Part shown: one piece after another, positions 1 to 8,047 of the stretch
How the letters are laid out: each line of letters begins with the position of its first letter
Numbering within the stretch: position 1 is the stretch's first letter
From: CBDUBU01 sp965365465
Lineage (GTDB): Bacteria; Bacteroidota; Rhodothermia; Rhodothermales; DASSAV01
Direction: 5' to 3'
Assembly: GCA_965365465.1 (NCBI GenBank)
Contig: CBDUBU010000111.1
Coordinates: 1-12,332, forward strand
Length of the DNA: 12,332 bases
Position numbers and translations under genes: made by a program
Notes under the pieces: generated by a model
Told to the model about the DNA's origin: nothing
The model's input: the letters and a program-made list of their open reading frames with translations, nothing else
Database searches by the model: none

Positions 1-3000
1 CAACTGCATCGAAACGGGGATAGTCCAGCCGAAGCGTTCCGGGATGAACTTGTCGACGTTGAGGTCGGTCGTGACACCCCAGTTGAGGAAGGCATTCTGA
101 TCCCGGTCGTCGAGGGTGCTGGCTAGCCCGCCGAACCCGTCGGCCTGCCGCTGGAACGTAGCCTTGAAGCGTCCCAGGTCGGCAAGGCGTATGTCGGCGT
201 TGAGGAGGCCCGCCCACCCGTTGGTCTGGTCGTAGCCTGAGACGCGCAGTTCGTTTACCCATACGGTGACGTCTTTGAGCACTCTGGCGGGATCAAGGCT
301 GTTGATGTCGTTCGGATCGGCAGGGTTTCGGATGCCGATCACGAGGGTATTGATCTTGCTGAGTGAAGGATTGCCCCGGATGCCGATTCGCGTGCCCGGA
401 GGGGCGAACGCTTCGACATCCGGCGCGCCGATGGAACGATTGCCGTTACGGTCCATGCTCCAGAAAACGCTGTCCGTCGGGAAGCCGGTTTCTGCCGTGT
501 AGTCGTCGCGAGCTATCTTGAGTTCATTCAGGGCGCCAAGCTTCAGGTTGAGCGAGTTCAGGTCAACACCGCTCTGGCCGTTGTAAGTAACGTACGTTTG
601 CCAGAGCTGGTCGCTATTGCCTATGTTTTCCGCGCTTGGCGTGAGGGGTTGTTCGTACTCGTAGTAGTCGTTGGTCTCGTTGGCGCCCAGGCGCACGAAG
701 ATCCTGGCTTTTTCACGCGCTGCCGGGAGGTCGAACTGCGCAAGTTGCGCGAGGTCCGTCTGGTCGCCCAGAGAGCCGTGCATATGTATGAACATCCGCA
801 GGCGTTCATACTTCAGCAGGTCGATGCCTTGAAGGAAGGTGCGGAATACTGCACGCTGGCGGCCGGGATCCAGGTTTTCCACGCGCAATAGCATGGACTG
901 CTCGCGCTGCTTCTGGAAACTGCCCTGCGCCGTGCGGGCGCGGCTCTGGACGGTGCTGAAGGGCAACAAGTAGGTGTCCCCGTTTTCCTCGTTGTTGACG
1001 CTTGAAACCGTGAGCGTAGAGAGTGAATCCACCGGAAGCGTGACACTGCCTTCGACGACTTCCTGCGTGATATCCGTTGATTTCTGCCACTGGCTGCCCA
1101 CCATTTCCAGCGTCGCAAAGCGAAGGGTGACAGGCGCTTCGTGCCCGGTTGTCCAGACGCGAATGAACTCAATGCCGGTGAACCCTTCGATGGTGCCCAC
1201 GCTTCGGGTAAATTCGGCTACGGGAATGCGAACCTGGTACCAGCCGGTGGGCCCGGATGGGCCGACGATTTCGTTGAAGACATAATCGCCTCTGCCGACG
1301 CCGCGCTGCGCCGCGAGCGCATCGAGATCCGTGCGGCTCAGGGGCAGTTCATACTGATAGTAGCTGTTCGTTCGGTCGACGATGGAGTTCCGGTTCAGGT
1401 CTTCGGTATCCGGGTAGCGCGAATTGCCCGGACCCTCTCCCTTGATCTTGTTCTGGGCTTCGTAGGAGTTGAGTTCCAGCCCGGCGAAGTAGCGGCTGAA
1501 GCGCTGCTGGAGAGAAGCGCCGCCGTCCGGGTAGAACCGGGGATCCTCGTAATAGGCGCGGTTGCCGAAGTAATAGAAATCGTCTCCGGAGGGGTCCTGC
1601 AATGCCTTTTCTACCTCGGCGCGGTACTGCGGGTCGCTGATGGCGCCGGCGTCGCGCTGGAGGGCATCCAGGAAACCGGAAAAGCGGGTGCGTTCCAGGG
1701 CCAGTTCCATGCCTGCATAGGCAGCGTCATTGTAGGAGGCCAGTCCATCCAGGCCCAGGTCTTCCGTGCGCTTGGTGTTCTGATCGATGTCGATGGTGTT
1801 GCTCTGGATCACGCTTGGTCCCCGGCTCCACTGATTAAGGTCGGAAATACCTGCGGCATTGAGCGACAGTCCGTCTTCCGTGTTGAGCTGCTGATCCGGA
1901 ATGATGTCCTCTGAAATCTTCCCCAGGTCCACGTACAGTCTGGCTCCTGGCCCGGCATCGTTCTGCGCGTTATCCACATAGGGTCGGAAGATGAACTCGA
2001 CGAACTCTATGTTTTTCTGGCTGAAGTCGCTGTAGCCCTCCGGAATGCGCTGGGTCATGCCGCCCCAGGTGGAAGCCGGGTTCTGGAAAAAGGCCGGAAA
2101 GTCTGTGGTATAGTTATACGGCCCGCGCTCCCTGGGGTTGTAGTAGATGTCCATCGTCGTCAGGAACTGGTCCGTCTCTCCTTCCGTATCGCGGTTTGGA
2201 TAGACTTCCAGAATAGGAACACGTGCGGTGGCAGGTGTGACGGGGACTTTCAGGAGGTCGCTGATGTTGGCGTTGAGCTGGTACCATGCAAAATTGGCGC
2301 GCCAGTTCGTGCGCAGGGAGTCGGCTCCGAACTGGACCCCGGCCTGGTCCACGATGCCGATAGAATCCGGGGGCGCGCTCAGCATCCACGCGCCCGGCTG
2401 TTTCAGGGAGTAGGTGGTTTCAAAGCCCTCGAAGTCGTCGATGTAGGAAATGCCGCTGAGTTCGTCTGAAGCAAAGTCCCGATCCTGTTTTTGAAGGTCG
2501 CGGCGCGTCTGATCGAAGGCGATGGTCTGAGAGTTGCCGGGGCGCAACTGGGCAAACTCGCCGGTGACGGAAATGGCGCTCGGCGCTCTGGTCTGGATAA
2601 AGGGAAGGAAGTCGATAGCGCGGGTGAGCCAGCGGGGTTCCAGATCCAGCTTGCCGTCTACGCCCCAGATCGTATTGGAGATGGGTTCTTCCCCGATACG
2701 AAACTTATCGATGGGCGACTTCTGGTTGAGGCGCATGATGGTGCTGCCCACCAGAAGGCGGTCATTGAGATTGTAGTCCGCGCGAAGGCCGAGCAGGGTT
2801 TTCTGTTGCAGGTTCAGGAACTGGTTCTGCTCGTAGGTGATGTTGATTTTACGCCCGGAGGTAAGGAAGGCATCATTCGTAATGGTCACGGTGCCGCCGG
2901 CATAATCAACCGTATAGTCTACGCCTTCCTGCAGCGGCGTGCCGCCCGACGTAACGCGCACGGAGCCTTCGATCAGGCCTGCATAGGCGCCGAGGTCATA

Positions 3001-5181
3001 AAAAGATTGGGTAGCGCCCTTGCTGGCGACGGCCATCCGGTAAATGTCGTGCTGCGTATCGCGGATGGCATTTTCGCGTTTTTCCGTGTAAAGCCTGTTG
3101 AATACGTACAGCTCTTTTTTTCGGGCGGCATCTTCACCCCCTGTTTCGTCTATTGCCTGCGCAATGCGCTCTCCGAAGGGTTCGAGGTAAGGGAAGATCA
3201 GCAGTCCCGACTGTGGATCTATCGTGATGCCGGGGACAAAGTCGAACTGATTATCCGGATTAACATTGCCGCTTTCGTTCAGGCGGTCCAGGCCCAGCAG
3301 TTGCAACAGGGTTTGCCGCCCGCCGACGCCCGGCAGGTACTCGGAGGGCGTCTTTCCGGGAGGTTCGTAATAGAGTTTCAGGTCGAAGTTGTTGGCAGAA
3401 AGGCCGCCGCCGCCGAGCGGGTAGAGGTTGCGCAGTTCAAGGTACCAGGCGGCAGGATTGAAGCCCCGATCCAGCGCAGGGGGTTGCAGGTTCACCGGGC
3501 GCAGCAGTTTCAGGACGAGGCGCTGCGCGTTCTGGCCGCCTGACGAGCCGCCGGTTTCGTCGCTGAAGTCGCCTACGGTGTACTGATTGCCGTTTGCTAT
3601 GTACCGGAAGGCGACGGAAAGGGCCTCATTCTCCTGCAAGCGCTGGCGCAGCGAGATGTAGCCCAGGTTGTAATCCACTTCGTAATCCGTGCCTTCTCGC
3701 AGGAGTTTGTACTTGCCTACCTGATAGTCGGCTGCCGAAAGCCCCTTGCCCTGAAGGTAGGCGTCCGGCGTCGTGCTGTTGCGGAGGGCAACGGTCAGTT
3801 CCGCATCGTCGTACTGATCGGCCGCTTCTTCGCTGGGAAGTTGTGGGCGTGTAAAGGCATCGGCCTGGAGCAACAACTCTTCCGGCTCTCCAAGATCCAC
3901 CAGCGCCACGGCCTGCCGGGTGTTTTCTTCAATGCCGCTGGAAAGCTGGGTTTTCCACACCTCGATATCGGTAATGCGCTCAAATCCGTCATAAAGAACG
4001 ACGCCCCTGCTAGGCTCGGAGAGCGCGTCTTCCCAGCGGTTGCGGAAATAATAGGCTACAAAAAAATGCGAGTTCTCGTCGTAGTCCGTGGGTTTGACTT
4101 CAAACTCTTTGGTCTGAGATCCCCCTTCGATAGCGAGGTCATTAGCCTGGCCTTCCTGCTTGCTGGCAACGGTCGTGAGATGCACCCCCCCGATTTGCAA
4201 TTCGGTTTTTATGCCGAACAGGCTCTGTCCGCCGCGAATGAGGGTTGAAGAGGTGGGAAGATAGACGTTGCCGGCTTCGATGCTCTTGATGATCTCATCC
4301 TCGTAGCCCTGGTACTGAAGCTTCAACTGGTTCTGGTAGTCGAACTGGCTCTGCGTGTCCCAGTTTACATCGACCCTCAGTTTGTCGCCGATCATGCCGG
4401 CAATGCCGAGGCTCAGATCCTGCTTGAAGGTAGGGTCCGTCTGGCTGGCGCGTCCCGTAAAGGCAACCTGCTGATCGCTTTTGCGGTACTCGAAGCCGGC
4501 CTGGATGTTGGCGTTGCCCGTTACGCGCAGGTCTACCTGCGGCTTGCCGAAGATCGTGGAAAAAGCGCTCTGGCGTCCGCCCGGCACGACGATGTTTACC
4601 CCCAGGCCGCCGCGCCGTTGCTGCCTGCGCTGCGCCAGAAGCTCTTCGGAGAGGGTTCGCCAGTTGTCTGACAGGTCGTTGCGGAGGCGCTCCTGCCGGT
4701 ACTGTTGGAGGTCAAGACGTATGGGATAGCGGACATCTTCCCTGCCGACCATTTCGCGGGCAATGTACGAGCGCCCTGTTGAATCGAGCTTGATTTCATG
4801 CGTCCAGTAATTTCCCAGGCGCGGAGAGAGCGGAGGGGTGACACGCTGAAAGATGGATGCGGCGGGGTTGGGGCGGCTGTTGCGCTGGAGATAACGGTCG
4901 ATGAGGCTGGAGTCAGATAGCGCCGCATCTGTGGTATCTGCAAGAGACGAATCCGGCAGCGAGGCGTCCACCGCTACGCTGTCGGTGTCTGCACGGGCCG
5001 AAAGCCAGGCGCGACCGGAGCCGTCGTTCAGGGTCTGGCCCGGCGCGGACGATGCAATCAGCGCGAAAGCAGCAACAAACGCGCCTCCTGCCAGCGCCAG
5101 GAGCAACCGGAAGGGATGGGACGCGCCCGTACGTACAGATTCAGGCGTATTTATGCGGCTGGAAGCGTGAGTTGATCGCAC
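1..5181 (-). CDS. sprA: Type IX secretion outer-membrane translocon SprA (3' end beyond window)
   Basis: The frame is open for 1727 codons from a GTG at 5181 to base 1, where it is cut off. SprA (also called Sov) is the giant outer-membrane beta-barrel through which T9SS cargo leaves the periplasm; family members are about 2400 residues, so roughly a quarter to a third is missing. A long basic N-region is followed by a hydrophobic signal core at about residues 26-43, with cleavage likely near 46-49, then a Ser/Asp-rich linker. Family landmarks are GGLGVNIVVPGG (191-202), the block around EDEIIKSIEAGNVY (294-307), YIDDFEG (913-919) and RYPDTEDLNRN (1255-1265). No stop or frameshift was found where I checked the frame. 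No ATG exists between the upstream stop (TAG at 5274-5272) and the signal core. GTG at 5181, with AGGA four bases upstream, is the best start; GTG at 5196 or an upstream TTG are alternatives. Identity is secure, the start is not. Confidence 0.95.
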   Translation of the reverse strand, partial: MRSTHASSRINTPESVRTGASHPFRLLLALAGGAFVAAFALIASSAPGQTLNDGSGRAWLSARADTDSVAVDASLPDSSLADTTDAALSDSSLIDRYLQRNSRPNPAASIFQRVTPPLSPRLGNYWTHEIKLDSTGRSYIAREMVGREDVRYPIRLDLQQYRQERLRNDLSDNWRTLSEELLAQRRQQRRGGLGVNIVVPGGRQSAFSTIFGKPQVDLRVTGNANIQAGFEYRKSDQQVAFTGRASQTDPTFKQDLSLGIAGMIGDKLRVDVNWDTQSQFDYQNQLKLQYQGYEDEIIKSIEAGNVYLPTSSTLIRGGQSLFGIKTELQIGGVHLTTVASKQEGQANDLAIEGGSQTKEFEVKPTDYDENSHFFVAYYFRNRWEDALSEPSRGVVLYDGFERITDIEVWKTQLSSGIEENTRQAVALVDLGEPEELLLQADAFTRPQLPSEEAADQYDDAELTVALRNSTTPDAYLQGKGLSAADYQVGKYKLLREGTDYEVDYNLGYISLRQRLQENEALSVAFRYIANGNQYTVGDFSDETGGSSGGQNAQRLVLKLLRPVNLQPPALDRGFNPAAWYLELRNLYPLGGGGLSANNFDLKLYYEPPGKTPSEYLPGVGGRQTLLQLLGLDRLNESGNVNPDNQFDFVPGITIDPQSGLLIFPYLEPFGERIAQAIDETGGEDAARKKELYVFNRLYTEKRENAIRDTQHDIYRMAVASKGATQSFYDLGAYAGLIEGSVRVTSGGTPLQEGVDYTVDYAGGTVTITNDAFLTSGRKINITYEQNQFLNLQQKTLLGLRADYNLNDRLLVGSTIMRLNQKSPIDKFRIGEEPISNTIWGVDGKLDLEPRWLTRAIDFLPFIQTRAPSAISVTGEFAQLRPGNSQTIAFDQTRRDLQKQDRDFASDELSGISYIDDFEGFETTYSLKQPGAWMLSAPPDSIGIVDQAGVQFGADSLRTNWRANFAWYQLNANISDLLKVPVTPATARVPILEVYPNRDTEGETDQFLTTMDIYYNPRERGPYNYTTDFPAFFQNPASTWGGMTQRIPEGYSDFSQKNIEFVEFIFRPYVDNAQNDAGPGARLYVDLGKISEDIIPDQQLNTEDGLSLNAAGISDLNQWSRGPSVIQSNTIDIDQNTKRTEDLGLDGLASYNDAAYAGMELALERTRFSGFLDALQRDAGAISDPQYRAEVEKALQDPSGDDFYYFGNRAYYEDPRFYPDGGASLQQRFSRYFAGLELNSYEAQNKIKGEGPGNSRYPDTEDLNRNSIVDRTNSYYQYELPLSRTDLDALAAQRGVGRGDYVFNEIVGPSGPTGWYQVRIPVAEFTRSVGTIEGFTGIEFIRVWTTGHEAPVTLRFATLEMVGSQWQKSTDITQEVVEGSVTLPVDSLSTLTVSSVNNEENGDTYLLPFSTVQSRARTAQGSFQKQREQSMLLRVENLDPGRQRAVFRTFLQGIDLLKYERLRMFIHMHGSLGDQTDLAQLAQFDLPAAREKARIFVRLGANETNDYYEYEQPLTPSAENIGNSDQLWQTYVTYNGQSGVDLNSLNLKLGALNELKIARDDYTAETGFPTDSVFWSMDRNGNRSIGAPDVEAFAPPGTRIGIRGNPSLSKINTLVIGIRNPADPNDINSLDPARVLKDVTVWVNELRVSGYDQTNGWAGLLNADIRLADLGRFKATFQRQADGFGGLASTLDDRDQNAFLNWGVTTDLNVDKFIPERFGWTIPVSMQL

Positions 5182-5611
5182 GTGATCCTGTTGCACTTCT
5201 GATGGAACCAAACTTGAGACTACGTTGCCGGGCAAAAGCCTGCGGCCTCCCGTAAGGAGTCCCCAGTGTTGCTAGCGCGAAAGAAATGGTAACAAGACGT
5301 GCCGATACGCGATCTTCGTTTGGCTCAAGTAACAGGATACGCTGTCGCTGATCTCGATCAAGAATGATAAACAGTAAGCTTTGTGTTCAGCGATGCCATA
5401 AGGTAATGTCCCGATCAATCCCCTTCAAGAGGGAAAAGGAATCCCCTTTGTGTTCAGGGAATAGCCTTTTTTCAACGAAGCACTCATACAGGGCATTCCT
5501 TTTTTTGTTCTTAAGGCAGGAATAATTAAGTGCGAAGGCCCGTATTATCTACATGCTTCGCAGAATCTTCGTGAAACGGAAAAACCACCACCAACAAGCG
5601 TAGAAAAAACC
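5182..5611. other. Divergent intergenic region between sprA and the SDR gene
   Basis: About 430 bases lie between two genes that read away from each other, so promoters for both should be here. The stretch is visibly richer in A/T than the flanking genes, with T-runs near 5467-5472 and 5500-5506. I found no convincing match to the Bacteroidota TTTG / TAnnTTTG promoter pair or to a TTGACA/TATAAT pair on either strand. What it does hold are short direct repeats clustered at 5379-5457 (listed separately) and a weak hairpin around 5419-5434. No convincing small gene or RNA gene is seen. Confidence 0.6.
5379..5457. repeat. Paired short direct repeats in the sprA/SDR control region
   Basis: The 12-mer CTTTGTGTTCAG occurs exactly twice, at 5379-5390 and 5446-5457, 67 bases apart. 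Overlapping the second copy is another exact repeat, AATCCCCTT at 5417-5425 and 5440-5448, 23 bases apart (close to two helical turns). Both sets lie in a non-coding region between divergent genes, which is where operator sites would be expected. That they bind a regulator is inference; the repeats themselves are directly visible. Confidence 0.5.
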
Positions 5612-6295
5612 ATGCCGGATGCTGGATTGGAAGGGAAGGTGATTGTCGTTACAGGAGCTACGGGTCGCCTGGGTCGCCTGATCGTGGACCGTTTCGTAAG
5701 GGAAGAGGCCATTCTGGTCGGCATTGTTCGCACGGAACAGCAGGCGCGGGACTTGTTTCCACAGGGCGCCCGGAGTTCTGCCTTTGCAGCAGACATAACA
5801 GAGCCGCAGGCGGTAGCTGCTTGCTTCCGGCAGATTGGTGAACGGTTTGGACATATTGACGCTCTTATCCATGCAGCAGGTCAGTGGGCTTCCGCGCCCT
5901 TGCTGGACACGAGCGCAGAGGAATGGGAGCGCTTGCTCCGTATCAACCTGACCTCTGCCTTTCTGTGCTTCCGCGAGGCCGCCCGGCTGATGCAGGGCAA
6001 GAAGGGCAGGTTGATCGGATTTTCTGCCTCGCAGGGCGCGGATCAGGGCCTGTCGGGGCAGAGCGCCTACGCCGCATCGAAAGCCGGGGTCGTCCGGCTC
6101 GTTGAGGCGGCTGCTGCTGAAATGAAGGGAACGGGGATAACCGCGCACGCCATTGCTCCTTCCACGATTCTGTACGGAGACGAAGGGCGCCAAAACGGCG
6201 TTTTAGCAGAGCGCCTGGTCGATCTGTGCCTGTACCTCTGCTCTGAAGCCGGTGATGCGCTCAACGGCGCGACGTTACGCGCGTACGGAGCGTAG
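5612..6295 (+). CDS. Short-chain dehydrogenase/reductase (SDR), NAD(P)-dependent oxidoreductase
   Basis: This is a cytosolic Rossmann-fold oxidoreductase of 227 residues, slightly short for a classical SDR (about 250). The nucleotide-binding loop is TGATGRLG (14-21), D61 lies in the AADIT segment, and HAAG (87-90) replaces the usual NNAG. The catalytic tetrad is intact: N112, S140, Y153 and K157 (SAYAASK). After the active site it has APST (182-185) rather than PG, and it ends in NGATLRAYG rather than the usual DGG. Both traits recall SDRs related to quinoid dihydropteridine reductase, from memory of the family. R40 after the second strand could favour NADPH, an inference. The substrate cannot be told. 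The ATG at 5612 has no clear Shine-Dalgarno site. It is transcribed away from sprA and converges on the ABC permease gene. Confidence 0.92.
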   Translation: MPDAGLEGKVIVVTGATGRLGRLIVDRFVREEAILVGIVRTEQQARDLFPQGARSSAFAADITEPQAVAACFRQIGERFGHIDALIHAAGQWASAPLLDTSAEEWERLLRINLTSAFLCFREAARLMQGKKGRLIGFSASQGADQGLSGQSAYAASKAGVVRLVEAAAAEMKGTGITAHAIAPSTILYGDEGRQNGVLAERLVDLCLYLCSEAGDALNGATLRAYGA

Positions 6296-6307
6296 ATGTG
6301 GTTCTTT

Positions 6308-6332
6308 CCGGGAAGGGGCTGCCGCTTCCCGG
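6308..6332. terminator. GC-rich hairpin between convergent genes, candidate terminator
   Basis: Perfect 8-base arms CCGGGAAG (6308-6315) and CTTCCCGG (6325-6332) enclose a 9-base loop, 12 bases after the SDR stop codon. Neither strand has a U-tract after the stem, so it is not a textbook intrinsic terminator. Its position in the 60-base gap between two convergent genes makes a role in ending transcription or protecting 3' ends plausible. Confidence 0.4.
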
Positions 6333-6355
6333 CTCTACGAGGCAGTTTCTCGACC

Positions 6356-8014
6356 CTACGCAGAAAACGAGTTTTCTGCGGCGCCCATACGCTGGATGAA
6401 TAGGGTAGAGAGCACGATCAGAATCATGAGAAACACGCTGTAGGCTGCCGCTGCGCCAAAGTTGTACAGCCGGAGCTGCGCCAGAATCTCGACGCTGATG
6501 GGCCGGTTGTCGTAGGTGTAAAGCATGATGGAAGAAACAAACTCCCCAAGCGCCGTCACAAAGCTGAGCAGCGTGCCTGCCAGGATGCCGGGACCGATGA
6601 AGGGCAGGACGACGCGGCGGAACGTGATGCCAAAGCGGCCTCCGAGGTCAAAAGAAGCCTCGGTAAGGCGGTCATCGTAGCGTTCCAGCGCTGCTGCCGT
6701 CGAGCGCACGATAAGCGGTATGTTCCGGATGAAATACGCCATCGGAAGGATCCAGAAGCTGCCGACCAGGATTTGCCCGAAGGCCGGCGCCGTGGGCGTA
6801 TTGAAGGTGAGAATGAGGTTAACGGCGATAACCGTCCCTGGAATGGCAAAAGGCAGCGCCGTGAGCAGACGCACGAAGCCTCGCCCCGGCAATTTACCGT
6901 GGGTCACGTACAGCGCGGCGGCAACCCCAAACAAAACGTTTGCGCCGGTGGCAAGCAGGGCCATTTGCAAACTATTGAGAATCGGATCCAGCACGGCGCT
7001 ATCCCGGAAAAGCGCGAGATAATTGTCGAACGTGAATTGCTGCGGGAGGATCTGAAAAGTCCAGCTTCCTTCCTGCGCAAAAGAGACCAACACGATCGTG
7101 AAGACAGGCAGGAGCAAAAAAAGCAGCAGCGTGGTTGCGCCTGCCAGAGCAAGTATACGGCCCGGTCCACTGCGTACGGGTCGTATCGGAGGGGCTGTTC
7201 CCTTGACTGCGCCGCCGATGCGCCCCCGGTTTGCCAGTTCGAGGAAAAGCAGGAACGCGAGGCAGATCAGCGTCAAAAGCGTCGAGACAGCAGCGGACAT
7301 CTCGAGATTGCCGTTGGTCTTGTAGTTGTAAATCTGCAGCGTCAGGAAAGGCTCGGATCCGGCGAACAGGAGAGGAGCCGTAAAGGAGGCCATGGAAATC
7401 ATAAAGACCAGCAGCGAGGACCCGACGAGCGCAGGCCGCAGGAAAGGCAGAATGACCCGGCGAAAAGTGGTAAAAGAGGAAGCCCCCAGGTCTGCCGACG
7501 CTTGCATGAGCGTAGTATCGAGGCCCCGCAGCGCTGCTGTGACAAAAAGGTACACGTATACGTACAACGAGTACACGTGGACGAACCAGACAGCCGACAG
7601 GCCCTCAATGGAAAACGGCGCCTCTTTCAGTCCCAATACTGCTTGCAGGCCGCGCGGCAGAATTCCGCTTTCACCGTAGAGGAACAGAAAGGCCAGAACC
7701 CCTACGAGCGGCGGCAGCGCCAATGGGAATGCCGCCACCGACACCAGAATCCGTTTCATCGGGAAATCGTAGCGAAAGAAGAGATAGGCCAGCGTGGTTC
7801 CAAGAACACCCGCCCCCAGCACGGTAAGGAGCGAAACAAATACGGAGTTGAACAGCGCCCGCAAGTTGGAGGAACGCCAGGACTGGAACAGCACTGCGTA
7901 GTTTTCCGGGTCTAAGCCAACGACGAAGAGCCGAAGACTCGGATACAGCACATACCCGACGAGGACAAACAGGACAGGCAGGACGAGCCAGACTGATGCG
8001 CGGCGCGAAAGCAT
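6356..8014 (-). CDS. Fused two-domain ABC transporter permease (iron(III)/thiamine-type family)
   Basis: This 552-residue inner-membrane protein consists of two binding-protein-dependent permease domains in one chain, as in the FbpB/ThiP-type family that imports ferric iron, thiamine or phosphonates. About twelve membrane segments can be seen, including roughly 8-30, 56-80, 90-113, 141-162, 196-218, 241-262, 287-312, 346-370, 383-405 and 524-542. Each half carries the EAA loop that docks onto the ATPase: ASADLGASSFTTFRRVILP (172-190) and EASFDLGGRFGITFRRVVLP (452-471). A loop at about 263-286 separates the halves. The ATG at 8014 lies 33 bases after the recR stop on the same strand, so co-transcription with recR is likely. 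No ATPase or substrate-binding protein gene is in the window, so the substrate is unknown; iron is only the commonest assignment for this architecture. Confidence 0.93.
   Translation of the reverse strand: MLSRRASVWLVLPVLFVLVGYVLYPSLRLFVVGLDPENYAVLFQSWRSSNLRALFNSVFVSLLTVLGAGVLGTTLAYLFFRYDFPMKRILVSVAAFPLALPPLVGVLAFLFLYGESGILPRGLQAVLGLKEAPFSIEGLSAVWFVHVYSLYVYVYLFVTAALRGLDTTLMQASADLGASSFTTFRRVILPFLRPALVGSSLLVFMISMASFTAPLLFAGSEPFLTLQIYNYKTNGNLEMSAAVSTLLTLICLAFLLFLELANRGRIGGAVKGTAPPIRPVRSGPGRILALAGATTLLLFLLLPVFTIVLVSFAQEGSWTFQILPQQFTFDNYLALFRDSAVLDPILNSLQMALLATGANVLFGVAAALYVTHGKLPGRGFVRLLTALPFAIPGTVIAVNLILTFNTPTAPAFGQILVGSFWILPMAYFIRNIPLIVRSTAAALERYDDRLTEASFDLGGRFGITFRRVVLPFIGPGILAGTLLSFVTALGEFVSSIMLYTYDNRPISVEILAQLRLYNFGAAAAYSVFLMILIVLSTLFIQRMGAAENSFSA
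6359..6380. repeat. Perfect 10-base inverted repeat over the permease stop codon
   Basis: The arms CGCAGAAAAC (6359-6368) and GTTTTCTGCG (6371-6380) are exact complements with a GA spacer. They cover the last codons (Asn-Ser-Phe-Ser-Ala) of the permease gene and extend into its stop codon. In RNA this could fold into a hairpin at the 3' end of both the permease message and any read-through SDR message. It may be part of a bidirectional terminator or a protein-binding palindrome; the sequence does not decide. Confidence 0.5.
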
Positions 8015-8047
8015 AGTTTACCGGCAAAGGACCTTTCCTTCGTAGAC

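Noticed and set aside
2491..3543. A 350-codon plus-strand open frame opposite sprA (others at 1141-1914 and 3841-4248)
   Set aside because: The minus-strand SprA frame is continuous and matches family motifs throughout; the plus-strand products resemble no family and are explained by codon bias on the opposite strand.
6773..7915. A 380-codon plus-strand open frame opposite the ABC permease
   Set aside because: The product is very rich in Arg, Gln and Glu with no recognisable domain, the typical mirror of a hydrophobic membrane protein gene.
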